Of a DNA stretch of 20,025 bases, positions 8,311 through 16,021 are shown one piece after another (the first letter of the stretch is position 1; every line of letters starts with the position of its first letter). Source of the DNA: a virus. The translations under genes and the position numbers were made by a program. Below the pieces are notes generated by a model, which saw nothing but the letters and a program-made list of their open reading frames with translations, was not told the DNA's origin and ran no database searches. The stretch covers positions 1 to 20,025 of the IMG/VR virus record IMGVR_UViG_3300037584_000843; one strand, given 5' to 3'.

Positions 8311-8507
8311 TATCTACCTACCTTTTTTTGTGCTGCTTTATGAGCTTGTGTAAAAGTTTTACCTCTTTTCATCATGTTAGTCATACTTTTCATATGTTTT
8401 CCTGTATGATGCTTAGCATGTTTTTTCATTGTAGATTGCTGTCTTTTTGTAAGACCAGATATATCTACACCTTTTACCATCACTTTCTTTTTCTTAGTAA
8501 CTGCCAT
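8310..8507 (-). CDS. His/Lys-rich small phage protein, 65 aa
   Basis: The product has a helical segment, KRQQSTMKKHAKHHTGKHMK (residues 21-40), then SMTNMMKRGKTFTQAHKAAQ. The H-x-H-H..KHM and GKTFTQAHKxAxxKVG pattern recurs in small proteins of tailed phages, as I recall. His clusters could bind metal or nucleic acid. It starts inside the end of the preceding 36-aa gene (14-base overlap) and its stop is shared with the next start. Confidence 0.8.
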   Translation of the reverse strand: MAVTKKKKVMVKGVDISGLTKRQQSTMKKHAKHHTGKHMKSMTNMMKRGKTFTQAHKAAQKKVGR

Positions 8508-8604
8508 ATCTACTTTTCTTCATTGTTTTTTTCTTTTTCTTCGTTGTACTCTTTTTCTTTTTCTTGCCTTTTTTCTTCATTCCACTTCCATAACCATATG
8601 CCAT
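8494..8604 (-). CDS. Lys-rich micro-protein, 36 aa
   Basis: ATG at 8604 gives a 36-residue protein: an aromatic/Gly start (MAYGYGSGM), then almost solid Lys runs (KKKGKKKKKSTTKKKKK) and the end SRYGSY. More than 40% of residues are Lys. It was too short for ordinary ORF filters, but its start forms a TAATG overlap with the upstream zinc-ribbon gene and its end overlaps the next gene by 14 bases, so it fits exactly in the operon. Related Lys-runs are frequent in small phage proteins; the role is unknown. Confidence 0.75.
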   Translation of the reverse strand: MAYGYGSGMKKKGKKKKKSTTKKKKKTMKKSRYGSY

Positions 8605-8852
8605 TACATTATCCTCTGCTTTGGTCCCTTACTAGATACTTTAGAAGCTCCTTGTTTAAGCTTTTCCATACCTTCTTTATGAGACATTGTTTTTATATCA
8701 ATCTGGTCTTTTCTAATAGCTGTTGCAAAGCGATTGTTTTCTCTTACAACAAATTGAGTACTCCATCTTGGTGGATTAGCTCTTTGTCCACAACTTGGAC
8801 AATTGAACATTCCATCAGGATTTGGCTCGTTACAATGTTGACAATTAGCCAC
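8604..8852 (-). CDS. Zinc-ribbon protein, 82 aa (GTG start)
   Basis: Starts with GTG at 8852, within a TAGTG overlap with the upstream gene; no ATG fits before the zinc site. The N-terminus has C4-x-x-C7 and C18-P-S-C21-G, a rubredoxin/zinc-ribbon arrangement for one Zn2+. The rest is polar with Lys clusters near the C-terminus (GMEKLKQGASKVSSKGPKQR). It opens the block of very basic tiny proteins. It could be a DNA- or RNA-binding factor or a small structural protein; there is no basis to choose. Confidence 0.75.
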   Translation of the reverse strand: MANCQHCNEPNPDGMFNCPSCGQRANPPRWSTQFVVRENNRFATAIRKDQIDIKTMSHKEGMEKLKQGASKVSSKGPKQRIM

Positions 8853-9043
8853 TATACTTTAGTAATAATAATATATGCAATTCTACTTCTATCCAACATA
8901 ACTGCATTAGTAGCTACTAGTTTTGCATCATCTATGGTTTCAATATAATCATTGATTTCTTTCGCTAAAGAGCCAGTTACTGTACTTGCTAGAGGACTAA
9001 CATCGTTGATTATAACTTTTGTCACTGTATCAAAATTTGCCAT
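8852..9043 (-). CDS. Small protein of unknown function, 63 aa
   Basis: ATG at 9043 follows a good Shine-Dalgarno (AGGAG, about seven bases). The product is balanced in charge: a beta-like N-terminus (VTKVIINDVSPLAST), a central helix (LAKEINDYIETIDDAKLVAT) and a final strand (RIAYIIITKV). It is the first gene after the hairpin that follows the decoration-protein gene. No family recognised. Confidence 0.65.
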   Translation of the reverse strand: MANFDTVTKVIINDVSPLASTVTGSLAKEINDYIETIDDAKLVATNAVMLDRSRIAYIIITKV

Positions 9044-9080
9044 TTCTTTCTCCTATTAGTTAAAATTCTTTATAGGTTTC

Positions 9081-9101
9081 GGAGTGGGACTTGCCCACTC
9101 C
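9081..9101 (-). other. Perfect 8-bp stem-loop in the capsid-to-small-protein gap
   Basis: GGAGTGGG-5 bases-CCCACTCC, in the 75-base gap downstream of the decoration-protein gene on the minus strand. No T-run follows on either strand, so it is not a canonical intrinsic terminator. It may protect the capsid messenger end, pause transcription or reduce read-through between abundant capsid products and the small-protein genes. Confidence 0.6.
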
Positions 9102-9118
9102 ATAGTACCTAATAACTA

Positions 9119-9583
9119 TTATGATTGGTCTGCAAATACAATAGCAGTATTTGTAGCAGACACAACGTGTCCGTTAATATACCACTTTTGTCCATCGCAA
9201 ACAAATTTAACCATAGTACCTGCTTCAGGTGTTAAAACACTTACCTTTGAGTTACTAGTGTTATTTGAGTCTACAACGTTTGTTACATCGCCATCAGTGT
9301 CATTATGAACTAAACCACCAACAAAGTAGTTTACATTCGCACCTGTGTCGAATAGCCAATCTTGAGCATCGGCAGCTGTACCACCATACCAGAACTCATA
9401 ACTTAATCCAAGTTCTTCTGCTGGTAAACTAATTACAATATCAGCAGTTAAATCAGGACAAACGTGAATTGCTCCTGAGTTATCTGCGCTAATTGAGTAA
9501 GTAGCTGCATCTGGAAGAAAAATAACTTTTCTTGCTGCTGCTCCGTATGCTCCACTATTTTTATTGCTTCTATCTGCCTTCAT
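9119..9583 (-). CDS. Capsid decoration / head-associated protein (putative)
   Basis: A 154-residue, beta-rich, mildly acidic protein with many Asn/Asp/Gly/Thr. Beta segments include AIHVCPDLTADIVISLPAEE (about 39-58) and MVKFVCDGQKWYINGHVVSA (about 124-143). It is encoded immediately after the major capsid gene, one base from its stop (TAA-G-ATG) and with GAGGGG as ribosome site, the usual place for a head decoration or cement protein. Two Cys are present. Role assigned from position and composition, not from a named family. Confidence 0.55.
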   Translation of the reverse strand: MKADRSNKNSGAYGAAARKVIFLPDAATYSISADNSGAIHVCPDLTADIVISLPAEELGLSYEFWYGGTAADAQDWLFDTGANVNYFVGGLVHNDTDGDVTNVVDSNNTSNSKVSVLTPEAGTMVKFVCDGQKWYINGHVVSATNTAIVFADQS

Positions 9584-9584
9584 C

Positions 9585-10958
9585 TTATAACCCCTCTATG
9601 TTGTATAAAGCGTGAGATTCAGGAAGTGTGATTTCAAGACCTGCTTCAGTAAGAATCATGTCTTTTCTCAAATCTTCATCTGCACTTTGTACATTTGTCA
9701 TGATTTGAGTGTCACGGTTAATTCCATTACCTACTAGTGGTCTGTAAGCTAACTGACTCATGTCAGCCATAACCATCATTCCACTTGTAATGCCTCTGAA
9801 TAAAGGTTGTTTAACTAAGAACATACTTCCGTGCACAGTATTAATTTCCATTAATTTGTGTCCAAAAGCACCGTCTACGTTATCCATGTTAACTCTGTAT
9901 GGAGCGTTTCCGTATCCTACAGAAGCGTCAACAAAGGCACCGTCGCCCATTTTGTTAAAGAATGAGATAATTGGTAAAGAAGCCATAACAAGTTTTTCAC
10001 TTGCTCCGCCTCTTGCAGGGTCAAATATAACCTCTAAGTCTGATAATAATTGGTCATATGTTAACTCTGATTCTTGTAAAGTTCTGTGATAAGCTTTACC
10101 TGATGAGTATGATAATGGTGTACCAGCGCCAACTGGAGCAACATTTTTTAATATATTACCAATAAGACCTTCAGTGTATTGAACGCCTGCGTAGCGAGCT
10201 TTTTGACCGAAAAGCATTGCTCTTTCAATGTCAATTTTGTGCTCGCGTAATTTCTGAGCCCATATTCTATCAAACTCATTCGCATATCCACGATGACGTG
10301 TTGCGATTGCTGTGTTTGTTAGTTCACAAGCTGTTTTAAAGATTTGTGTATAACCAAATCCGTCGTCTAGACTATCTGAGAAAGTATCTGGTGATGCAGT
10401 TCCTTCTTCAAATGATGTACCAATAATTTGACAAACATCATCATTTTCAAGAACGTTATAACCAGTACTTGTGTTAGCATCAGATAGACCTATGATTCTA
10501 CCTTGGAAGGTAGAAGTTGAGCCAACCGTTTCTGGTCCGCTTTCAACTCTAACCAAAACTTGGGTGTAACCAGCTGCTGTATCTAAGGTACCAACTGCAA
10601 AAACCATTCCTTTTGTAAGGAAGTTTACTGCTGCTCCTCCTACAGTGTCTACGGTAAATCCGTATACTCTGTTTGCAACTACTGGGTCAGACCCGTTTGG
10701 TGCTGCCGCCAACAAAAAGCTTCTGTCTGTGTGATTGATTTGACTTCTGTTTTCAAGAAATCTGAAAACGTTGTCGTCAGTCGCAACTTTAGAAACATTA
10801 GCTAAGTAGGTGAAAAAAGGTGATTCCTCTGGAGTTAATTCTGCAACTCTATCAGAGAAATCATACAGTTTTCTTTGGTCTGGAGCTTGTCCATAACCTG
10901 CCGCTGTTGTTGAGGCTGTTATTTGGGATGCTTTTAGCATGCCTTTATTTATAGCCAT
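9585..10958 (-). CDS. Major capsid protein, HK97 fold, SU10-type (DUF5309-like)
   Basis: A 457-residue protein with the hallmarks of the SU10/DUF5309 capsid family: N-terminal YDFSDRVAELTPEESPFFTY (about 32-51), a helix with HKIDIERAMLFGQKARY (about 236-252), and the C-terminal segment GITSGMMVMADMSQLAYRPL (about 391-410). Such proteins form the icosahedral shell, usually with scaffold help. Residues about 90-190 look like an extra beta-rich insertion (MVFAVGTLDTAAGYTQVLVR) that makes it longer than I expect for the simplest members. Preceded by AGGAG and by the scaffold gene, as normal in head modules. Confidence 0.85.
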   Translation of the reverse strand: MAINKGMLKASQITASTTAAGYGQAPDQRKLYDFSDRVAELTPEESPFFTYLANVSKVATDDNVFRFLENRSQINHTDRSFLLAAAPNGSDPVVANRVYGFTVDTVGGAAVNFLTKGMVFAVGTLDTAAGYTQVLVRVESGPETVGSTSTFQGRIIGLSDANTSTGYNVLENDDVCQIIGTSFEEGTASPDTFSDSLDDGFGYTQIFKTACELTNTAIATRHRGYANEFDRIWAQKLREHKIDIERAMLFGQKARYAGVQYTEGLIGNILKNVAPVGAGTPLSYSSGKAYHRTLQESELTYDQLLSDLEVIFDPARGGASEKLVMASLPIISFFNKMGDGAFVDASVGYGNAPYRVNMDNVDGAFGHKLMEINTVHGSMFLVKQPLFRGITSGMMVMADMSQLAYRPLVGNGINRDTQIMTNVQSADEDLRKDMILTEAGLEITLPESHALYNIEGL

Positions 10959-10978
10959 TTTAGTCTCCTAACTATCTA

Positions 10979-11752
10979 TTATGATTGTTTAGTTAGCCTA
11001 CCACGAGTCCCGGCGCTCATAACTCTTTCCCATACTTGGTCAGCTTCAGATTGTTGAGGCTGTTCGCCACCCTGAAGCACACCTGCTGGTTTTGGAATTG
11101 ATTTAGTTTTTTTAACTGCTTCCATGTTTTCACTTACTTTAACACTTTTGCCTTCATTCTCTTTCCACACTTTAATAAGCGTTTCAATAGGAAGGTTAGC
11201 TTTTGGTGTTGTTGCAAATTGTAAAAACTTTTCTGCGTCATCTGCACCTAAATTGTGCTTACTTACCAATTCTGTTTTTAAATTATTCATCGCCATTTGA
11301 TTTTGTAGTTTAGCTAACTCATTATCTACTGTTTCGTGTACAAGCTGTTTCTCTTGACTTACTCTAAATTTGTAAGATTCTGATTCCGGCTTGTAATAGG
11401 CGTCCCAAGGGTCAAAATTATCTGGGGTTGTACTTCCCTCATCTTTGTTGCCCTCAACTGATTCTCCAGCAAGACTTTTTTCAATTACGCCGACTAATTC
11501 AGGTTTTTCTGTTAAAACTTGTTTTAACTGCATCAAATCACTACTATCATTTTTCAAATTTTCGTGTTCTGCAACCTTTTTGTCATACATTGATTGAAAT
11601 TTTTTAGCTTCTGTTTCCCAATTTACGTCTTCAGATGCTTCCACACCTTCTTCTACTGCAGTCTCTTCTAATGAAATTTCTTGTTCCACCACAGATTCTA
11701 CTATTGGGTCTACTTGCTGTTCAACCTGTTGTTGTTCTTGTTCTTTTGCCAT
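10979..11752 (-). CDS. Capsid assembly scaffold protein (putative)
   Basis: A 257-residue acidic, helical, low-complexity protein. Its N-terminus is Gln/Glu-rich (MAKEQEQQQVEQQVDPIVES), the middle shows a coiled-coil-like run (AKKFQSMYDKKVAEHENLKN, about 49-68), and the C-terminus turns basic (RVMSAGTRGRLTKQS), where scaffolds usually contact capsid. It lies between portal and major capsid genes, the standard position. AGGAG precedes the ATG. No protease domain is visible, so a separate maturation protease may be elsewhere or absent. Confidence 0.75.
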   Translation of the reverse strand: MAKEQEQQQVEQQVDPIVESVVEQEISLEETAVEEGVEASEDVNWETEAKKFQSMYDKKVAEHENLKNDSSDLMQLKQVLTEKPELVGVIEKSLAGESVEGNKDEGSTTPDNFDPWDAYYKPESESYKFRVSQEKQLVHETVDNELAKLQNQMAMNNLKTELVSKHNLGADDAEKFLQFATTPKANLPIETLIKVWKENEGKSVKVSENMEAVKKTKSIPKPAGVLQGGEQPQQSEADQVWERVMSAGTRGRLTKQS

Positions 11753-11776
11753 GTTTTCTCCTAACCCTGATTTAGT

Positions 11777-13780
11777 CTAAGACTCTGAACCAGGCTCGTT
11801 ATTATTTTCTTCCTCCATAGAACTTTTCATTTGGTCAACTAAACTTCCCAGTTGCATTACCTTTTCTTTTTCTTTAACTTTAGTGCTAGAAGTTATCTCA
11901 TTTAAATCTGATTTAAACTTCTCTACTTCTGTACGTTTTCTAGCTGATACCATCTCACGTTCAGATGTTTGTAAGTCTCCACTAAGCTTCTTCACTTGAT
12001 TTTCAAGCTGTGTAATATACTGTTGCATTTGCGCCATTTGACCTTTTCTCTGAAGAACACCTTCTTTGTCAAAGATTTCAGTTTTCTTTAAAACCTCGAC
12101 ATCATCTACCAGACCAAGTTTGTAAGCATCAAGATACATGTTGTATTCAGATACCTTGTTGCTAGGTAAAGTTGAACCTGATATAACTCGAATGTCGTGT
12201 TGACCAAGCTGAATATCATTCTTCATAGCCGCTACTTCATTCGATTTATCATCATACAATCTCATATTGACAGAAAACTCTGTAATATCGTTATTTGGTT
12301 GTACAATTCTAAATGTTTTTGCAAATCTGTAATGGTCTTTAGCTAAGTTGTAAACAACCTGACCTACCATAGACAAACTTGCCTCAATATCTCTTAACTT
12401 TGATTTACCTCTAGATTCTCCCATTTCTGATAAAAGCATTGTACCTCTAACAGACTCAGGAGCAGCATCTTTAAACCCTTGTAAGAGTTCAGGTATACCA
12501 AAGTTTAAATCTATATATTTTTCTACCCTATCAATTAAATAATAAAACTCACTTGTTAAAGGAGCTGGTTGTGGGTAATGTGGCTCACCAAATTCTGGAT
12601 TATATTCAATAACCGCATTTGGATTAGCCCAATCTTTTTCTAACTGACTAACACTATCAACACTACCCTCTGGAATTAAAAGTTTTAATCCAGCAGCAGA
12701 TTGAGCGTGTGACAAGGTTAGAGAAAATAACTTATTTAAAAGTCTTTGCGAGTCTTTAACCTTGTTCACATCTGATTTGGGATAGGGAGTATTAGTCCAA
12801 ATATTCGCAAATGGAACAATTGGATATATATCAGTATTAAGAATACGCTCATAAAGTAAAATATCTCCAATGCTACTGCATTGAGCAATTCTTGTTTGCA
12901 TAATTTCTTCTATTTGTATAGCGCCTCTTTCTATAGCTTCAACTGTTTCTTCGTCTTCTATTATTACGCTATATGCATCAGGGTCTATAATTTTTTCGCT
13001 TCCATCTATAGTACTAAACAATCTATAGAAAGGAACTTTTACCTTGTAAAATCTATCAAGTATTTGATATTTTTGATTTACGTTGTAATCTAAATCTTTT
13101 GCCTCGGCAGGAGTAAGTATATTGTTACTATTTTTTAAGTTAGATGTTGGATAATCTTCTCCATACAAAGAATTATTTCCAACTTCAACATCGTCAATAA
13201 ACTCTTCCATTTGAGGATACAGGTCTAAAACTTGCTGTCTGGTTAAAAAAGTAGACAATATCATTCCTGACGCATCATTAAAAAACCTATCTCTTGATGC
13301 TGGGTCTACATAAACTCTAAAAGGGTCTACGTGCGTATACTTAACTTCACCTCTTCCATAGTCAGCTTCAGGGTCTATATATACGTACATATATCCCAGT
13401 CCAGTAACAGCATAATCATGAACTACTTGTTTAAAAGTACTATCTCCGTTTGATATGTCCCAAACATATTCTAATATTGTTTTCCATATATTAGCTAGTT
13501 TGTTATCAGAATCTTCTCTTGCAATAGCAGAAAACTTTGCAGGTCTAGATGTAAGCAATGATTTTAACTTGTCAACTGCAGCATATACTCTATCTATAAC
13601 AAAATCAGCTTGCCCTACTGCTTGTAAAGCATTTGATTCGTCGTTTGTATAGTGATTGCCTAAAGTAAAATCTACTGCATTTCTTGCTTCATCGTCCCAT
13701 TGTTGCCTAGCGTCTCTCCAGCGCCTAAACAATTCTCTTGAAATCTGAGATTTAGATTTATTTTCGTCGTAATTAGCCAT
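11777..13780 (-). CDS. Portal protein, P22-like type
   Basis: A 667-residue protein forming the dodecameric ring at one capsid vertex through which DNA is pumped. The N-terminal helical region (LFRRWRDARQQWDDEARNAV, 17-36) and the following VTGLGYMYVYIDPEADYGRG and YTHVDPFRVYVDP segments are typical of P22-type portals. A stem-helix region follows (QGFKDAAPESVRGTMLLSEM). The last 100 residues are a long charged coiled coil (QMQQYITQLENQVKKLSGDL, then ERE...KR), probably the barrel or an internal extension. GGGAGTTT precedes the ATG. A promoter-like site lies in the 63-base gap upstream. The length is in the upper range for portals. Confidence 0.85.
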   Translation of the reverse strand: MANYDENKSKSQISRELFRRWRDARQQWDDEARNAVDFTLGNHYTNDESNALQAVGQADFVIDRVYAAVDKLKSLLTSRPAKFSAIAREDSDNKLANIWKTILEYVWDISNGDSTFKQVVHDYAVTGLGYMYVYIDPEADYGRGEVKYTHVDPFRVYVDPASRDRFFNDASGMILSTFLTRQQVLDLYPQMEEFIDDVEVGNNSLYGEDYPTSNLKNSNNILTPAEAKDLDYNVNQKYQILDRFYKVKVPFYRLFSTIDGSEKIIDPDAYSVIIEDEETVEAIERGAIQIEEIMQTRIAQCSSIGDILLYERILNTDIYPIVPFANIWTNTPYPKSDVNKVKDSQRLLNKLFSLTLSHAQSAAGLKLLIPEGSVDSVSQLEKDWANPNAVIEYNPEFGEPHYPQPAPLTSEFYYLIDRVEKYIDLNFGIPELLQGFKDAAPESVRGTMLLSEMGESRGKSKLRDIEASLSMVGQVVYNLAKDHYRFAKTFRIVQPNNDITEFSVNMRLYDDKSNEVAAMKNDIQLGQHDIRVISGSTLPSNKVSEYNMYLDAYKLGLVDDVEVLKKTEIFDKEGVLQRKGQMAQMQQYITQLENQVKKLSGDLQTSEREMVSARKRTEVEKFKSDLNEITSSTKVKEKEKVMQLGSLVDQMKSSMEEENNNEPGSES

Positions 13781-13806
13781 AAACTCCCAATTTAGTTTTT
13801 AGTCTA

Positions 13807-13836
13807 AAAATAAAAAAATTTATGTACTAAAGTCAA
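13807..13836 (-). promoter_or_regulatory. Candidate late promoter before the portal gene
   Basis: On the minus strand, TTGACT (13836-13831), 18 bases, TATTTT (13812-13807), about 27 bases before the portal ATG and directly after the terL stop. The same -35 with the same spacing occurs at the head of the leftward operon. It would let the head genes be transcribed separately from the packaging genes. The -10 match is weak. Confidence 0.4.
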
Positions 13837-13843
13837 GTAAAAT

Positions 13844-15424
13844 CTATATTTTTTGTCCAGTAACCCAGTTTATGACTGTTTTAGCCCTAGTTTCTTCAAT
13901 TTTACTCATTTTGTCTTCTAGTTTGTTTGCGTCAATTGCAGAACTTTTTGGCGGTTTTGCTGTAGTGACAGCATACCATAGTCCGTCAAGAAGGTCATCA
14001 TTTCTACCTTTTGGAAACTCAAACATTTCATCTACTAGGTTTTCATGCTCTTTTTTGATAAACAATTTTCTTCGATTTACAATAGGGCAAAGCAATGCTT
14101 CTAACCTATCTTCTTTTTTGATACCAGCTGGAGGCCTTACTCCCTGAGATAATCCTGGTGCTAGCTTTCTATCTTTTCCTACTAGTTGATTTACATAGTC
14201 CTTTACCAGTCCTTGAGCACCAACTTTTTCTACATTGACTCTTCTTACAGGGTGATACTCTTTTGCCATATCTACAATTCGTTTTGGCATAGCATACAAA
14301 GGAGAATGTTCTCTGTAGTAATCTACTACGTATATATTTCTATCGCTATCAATAGCAATAACCATAATTACCTGAAAGTCACTTCTTGAATTTGCTTCAT
14401 AAGCCAAGTCAACTCCCATATATACATTTACTGGTATAGCAGACTCATCTACCATCATATAGTTAAATCCGTTTCTTTCAACTAAATTACCTTTATAATA
14501 ATTTATTCTGTCAATATGAAATTTTGCGCTTTCTAAGTCTCTAGCTTCATTTAAGTATTCTTGGGCAAACTTATGAACTAATCCCATCTCAGTAAATCTT
14601 CTTTTTATGTCTAATAGTTTTTCTCTGGTAAAATAGCTAGGCCATAGAGGAACATCGTCTACTATAGCCTTTTTATATAGTACATTCCAAGCAGACTTTC
14701 TATCTTCTTTTTCCGCTTGAAGATATCCATCGTACACTCCTTGTAGGAATGAATCGTAATGGACTATCGTACCAATAAGCCATATTGACCCTTCGTTTTC
14801 TTTGGAGTTTTCCAAAGCGGGTTCTACTGTTGACATTACCCATTCTTTAATCTCTCTTCTTCTTTCTGGTGTTTTTGTATTTAATTCTGACTCAAAGTCG
14901 TCAAGAATAATGTTTGTATATCTTAATCCTAGCTGAGAACGACCACGAAGTCTTTGAGATGTTCCTTTGGCAATAATTCTATCTCCTCTAGCTGTAGTAA
15001 ATTCTTTTTCTGTCCACTTACTTCCTTTTAGGTCTCCAAAATAATATTGTAAAGCAGGATTTATGTCTATATGGTTTTGTATATATTTAATATGGTCAAT
15101 TGCCTGAGATTGTTCTTCAGACACCCAAGCAATAAATTGTTTCTTTTCAGGAGGAGCAAAGTACAGTTGGTGTAATAATGCAGTTTTAGCTAATGTTGAT
15201 TTTGCATGACCTCTAGGAAGTATAATACAAACACGCTTATCTTTTCCTAACAAGATATTACTTAACTCATACTGATAAGGAGCAGGAGTTGATTTCATAA
15301 AATCTTCAGGTAAAAACATTTGACCAAAAGTAACTATGTCTTTTTTTGCCAACTCTAAAGCCTTTTCTTTTGCAGAAAGGTCAGGAGGTATTATATTAAA
15401 GTTCTTTTTGGTATTCTTTTTCAT
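13844..15424 (-). CDS. terL: Terminase large subunit (packaging ATPase and nuclease)
   Basis: A 526-residue packaging motor subunit that cuts concatemeric DNA and translocates it through the portal. The Walker-type ATPase motif is PRGHAKST (70-77) and the Walker B strand is IILDDFE (172-178). The C-terminal RNase H-like nuclease shows GVDLAY (D339) and the acidic cluster NDDLLDGLWYA (D476, D477, D480). The middle contains SQRLRGRSQLGLRY, typical of terminases. The start lies inside the end of the upstream cyclotransferase gene (29-base overlap); a GGATAG stretch precedes it, and the next Met is residue 36, too late for the conserved fold. Confidence 0.93.
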   Translation of the reverse strand: MKKNTKKNFNIIPPDLSAKEKALELAKKDIVTFGQMFLPEDFMKSTPAPYQYELSNILLGKDKRVCIILPRGHAKSTLAKTALLHQLYFAPPEKKQFIAWVSEEQSQAIDHIKYIQNHIDINPALQYYFGDLKGSKWTEKEFTTARGDRIIAKGTSQRLRGRSQLGLRYTNIILDDFESELNTKTPERRREIKEWVMSTVEPALENSKENEGSIWLIGTIVHYDSFLQGVYDGYLQAEKEDRKSAWNVLYKKAIVDDVPLWPSYFTREKLLDIKRRFTEMGLVHKFAQEYLNEARDLESAKFHIDRINYYKGNLVERNGFNYMMVDESAIPVNVYMGVDLAYEANSRSDFQVIMVIAIDSDRNIYVVDYYREHSPLYAMPKRIVDMAKEYHPVRRVNVEKVGAQGLVKDYVNQLVGKDRKLAPGLSQGVRPPAGIKKEDRLEALLCPIVNRRKLFIKKEHENLVDEMFEFPKGRNDDLLDGLWYAVTTAKPPKSSAIDANKLEDKMSKIEETRAKTVINWVTGQKI

Positions 15425-15797
15425 AGACTCTATCCATCATCACTAGTGTTTTAGGAGAAAGCCAGTCTCCATCTGGTACTTCAGTAAACATACTAGAGCT
15501 TTGCCATAATAAAGGACCTGCAACATATATCCAGCACTTTTCTTTTTGTTTAGTGTTGTCTAATATTATATTTGCTGTTGTTCTTATGTATAAACCATTT
15601 TTTGTAGATTCATACATGTCATACATAACAAGCTCATCTTCAGTTACTTCTACCAACTCTACCTTTGCGCCTTTTCCGTTTTGATTTTTTATTAAAGCTG
15701 GAAAAGACTTTGTTCCTGGAAATACAAGACTAAATCCTTCTACTTTACCAGTTTCGTCAAAACCTCTTCTTAATGTTCCATATACTGCTAATCTCAT
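15396..15797 (-). CDS. Gamma-glutamylcyclotransferase-like (AIG2/GGACT fold) protein
   Basis: A 133-residue protein. YGTLRRG (6-12) is the nucleotide-loop-like signature of the GGCT/AIG2 superfamily, and E63 in MYDMYES followed by GLYIR (68-72) matches the catalytic Glu region. Cellular relatives cyclise gamma-glutamyl amines to 5-oxoproline; phage copies have no established substrate. It is squeezed between the zinc-knuckle gene (ATGA overlap) and terL (29-base overlap), in the packaging module, so it is unlikely to be a passenger. Function may be a host-metabolic or protein-modifying step, or a binding fold without catalysis. Confidence 0.75.
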   Translation of the reverse strand: MRLAVYGTLRRGFDETGKVEGFSLVFPGTKSFPALIKNQNGKGAKVELVEVTEDELVMYDMYESTKNGLYIRTTANIILDNTKQKEKCWIYVAGPLLWQSSSMFTEVPDGDWLSPKTLVMMDRVYEKEYQKEL

Positions 15798-16021
15798 GCA
15801 TGACCTACCTCTCCAGGTATACCTAAGTCTGTTATGTCAAAAGACGTGTCATATACCGTTAAACAGTTAAAACATTTTATATGGGTAGTATCTTCTATAT
15901 CTTTACTATATAGATATACTCCAGTTTTGCTTAGTCTATAGTAACATATTAAACAACGTTTATTTTTCGTTATTTCTTTTAACTTCCGCCAATTTTTTGT
16001 TTTGAGACCCTTGAATTGCAT
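15794..16021 (-). CDS. Small zinc-knuckle protein, 75 aa
   Basis: Two CxxC pairs, C23-L-I-C26 and C50-F-N-C53, form a likely zinc ribbon in an otherwise Lys-rich N-terminus (MQFKGLKTKNWRKLKEITKN). ATG at 16021 follows AGGAG by seven bases, and overlaps the end of the small-terminase gene by 62 bases. No other Met lies before the first Cys, so this start is the one that keeps the zinc site. Position between the two terminase genes suggests a DNA-packaging or recognition role, which is inference only. Confidence 0.65.
   Translation of the reverse strand: MQFKGLKTKNWRKLKEITKNKRCLICYYRLSKTGVYLYSKDIEDTTHIKCFNCLTVYDTSFDITDLGIPGEVGHA

Noticed and set aside
8259-8948. A 229-codon rightward open frame across the small-protein block.
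   Set aside because: It is the complement of several coupled leftward genes whose Lys-rich codons read as Phe/Leu/Ser; it has no ribosome site and a biased composition.
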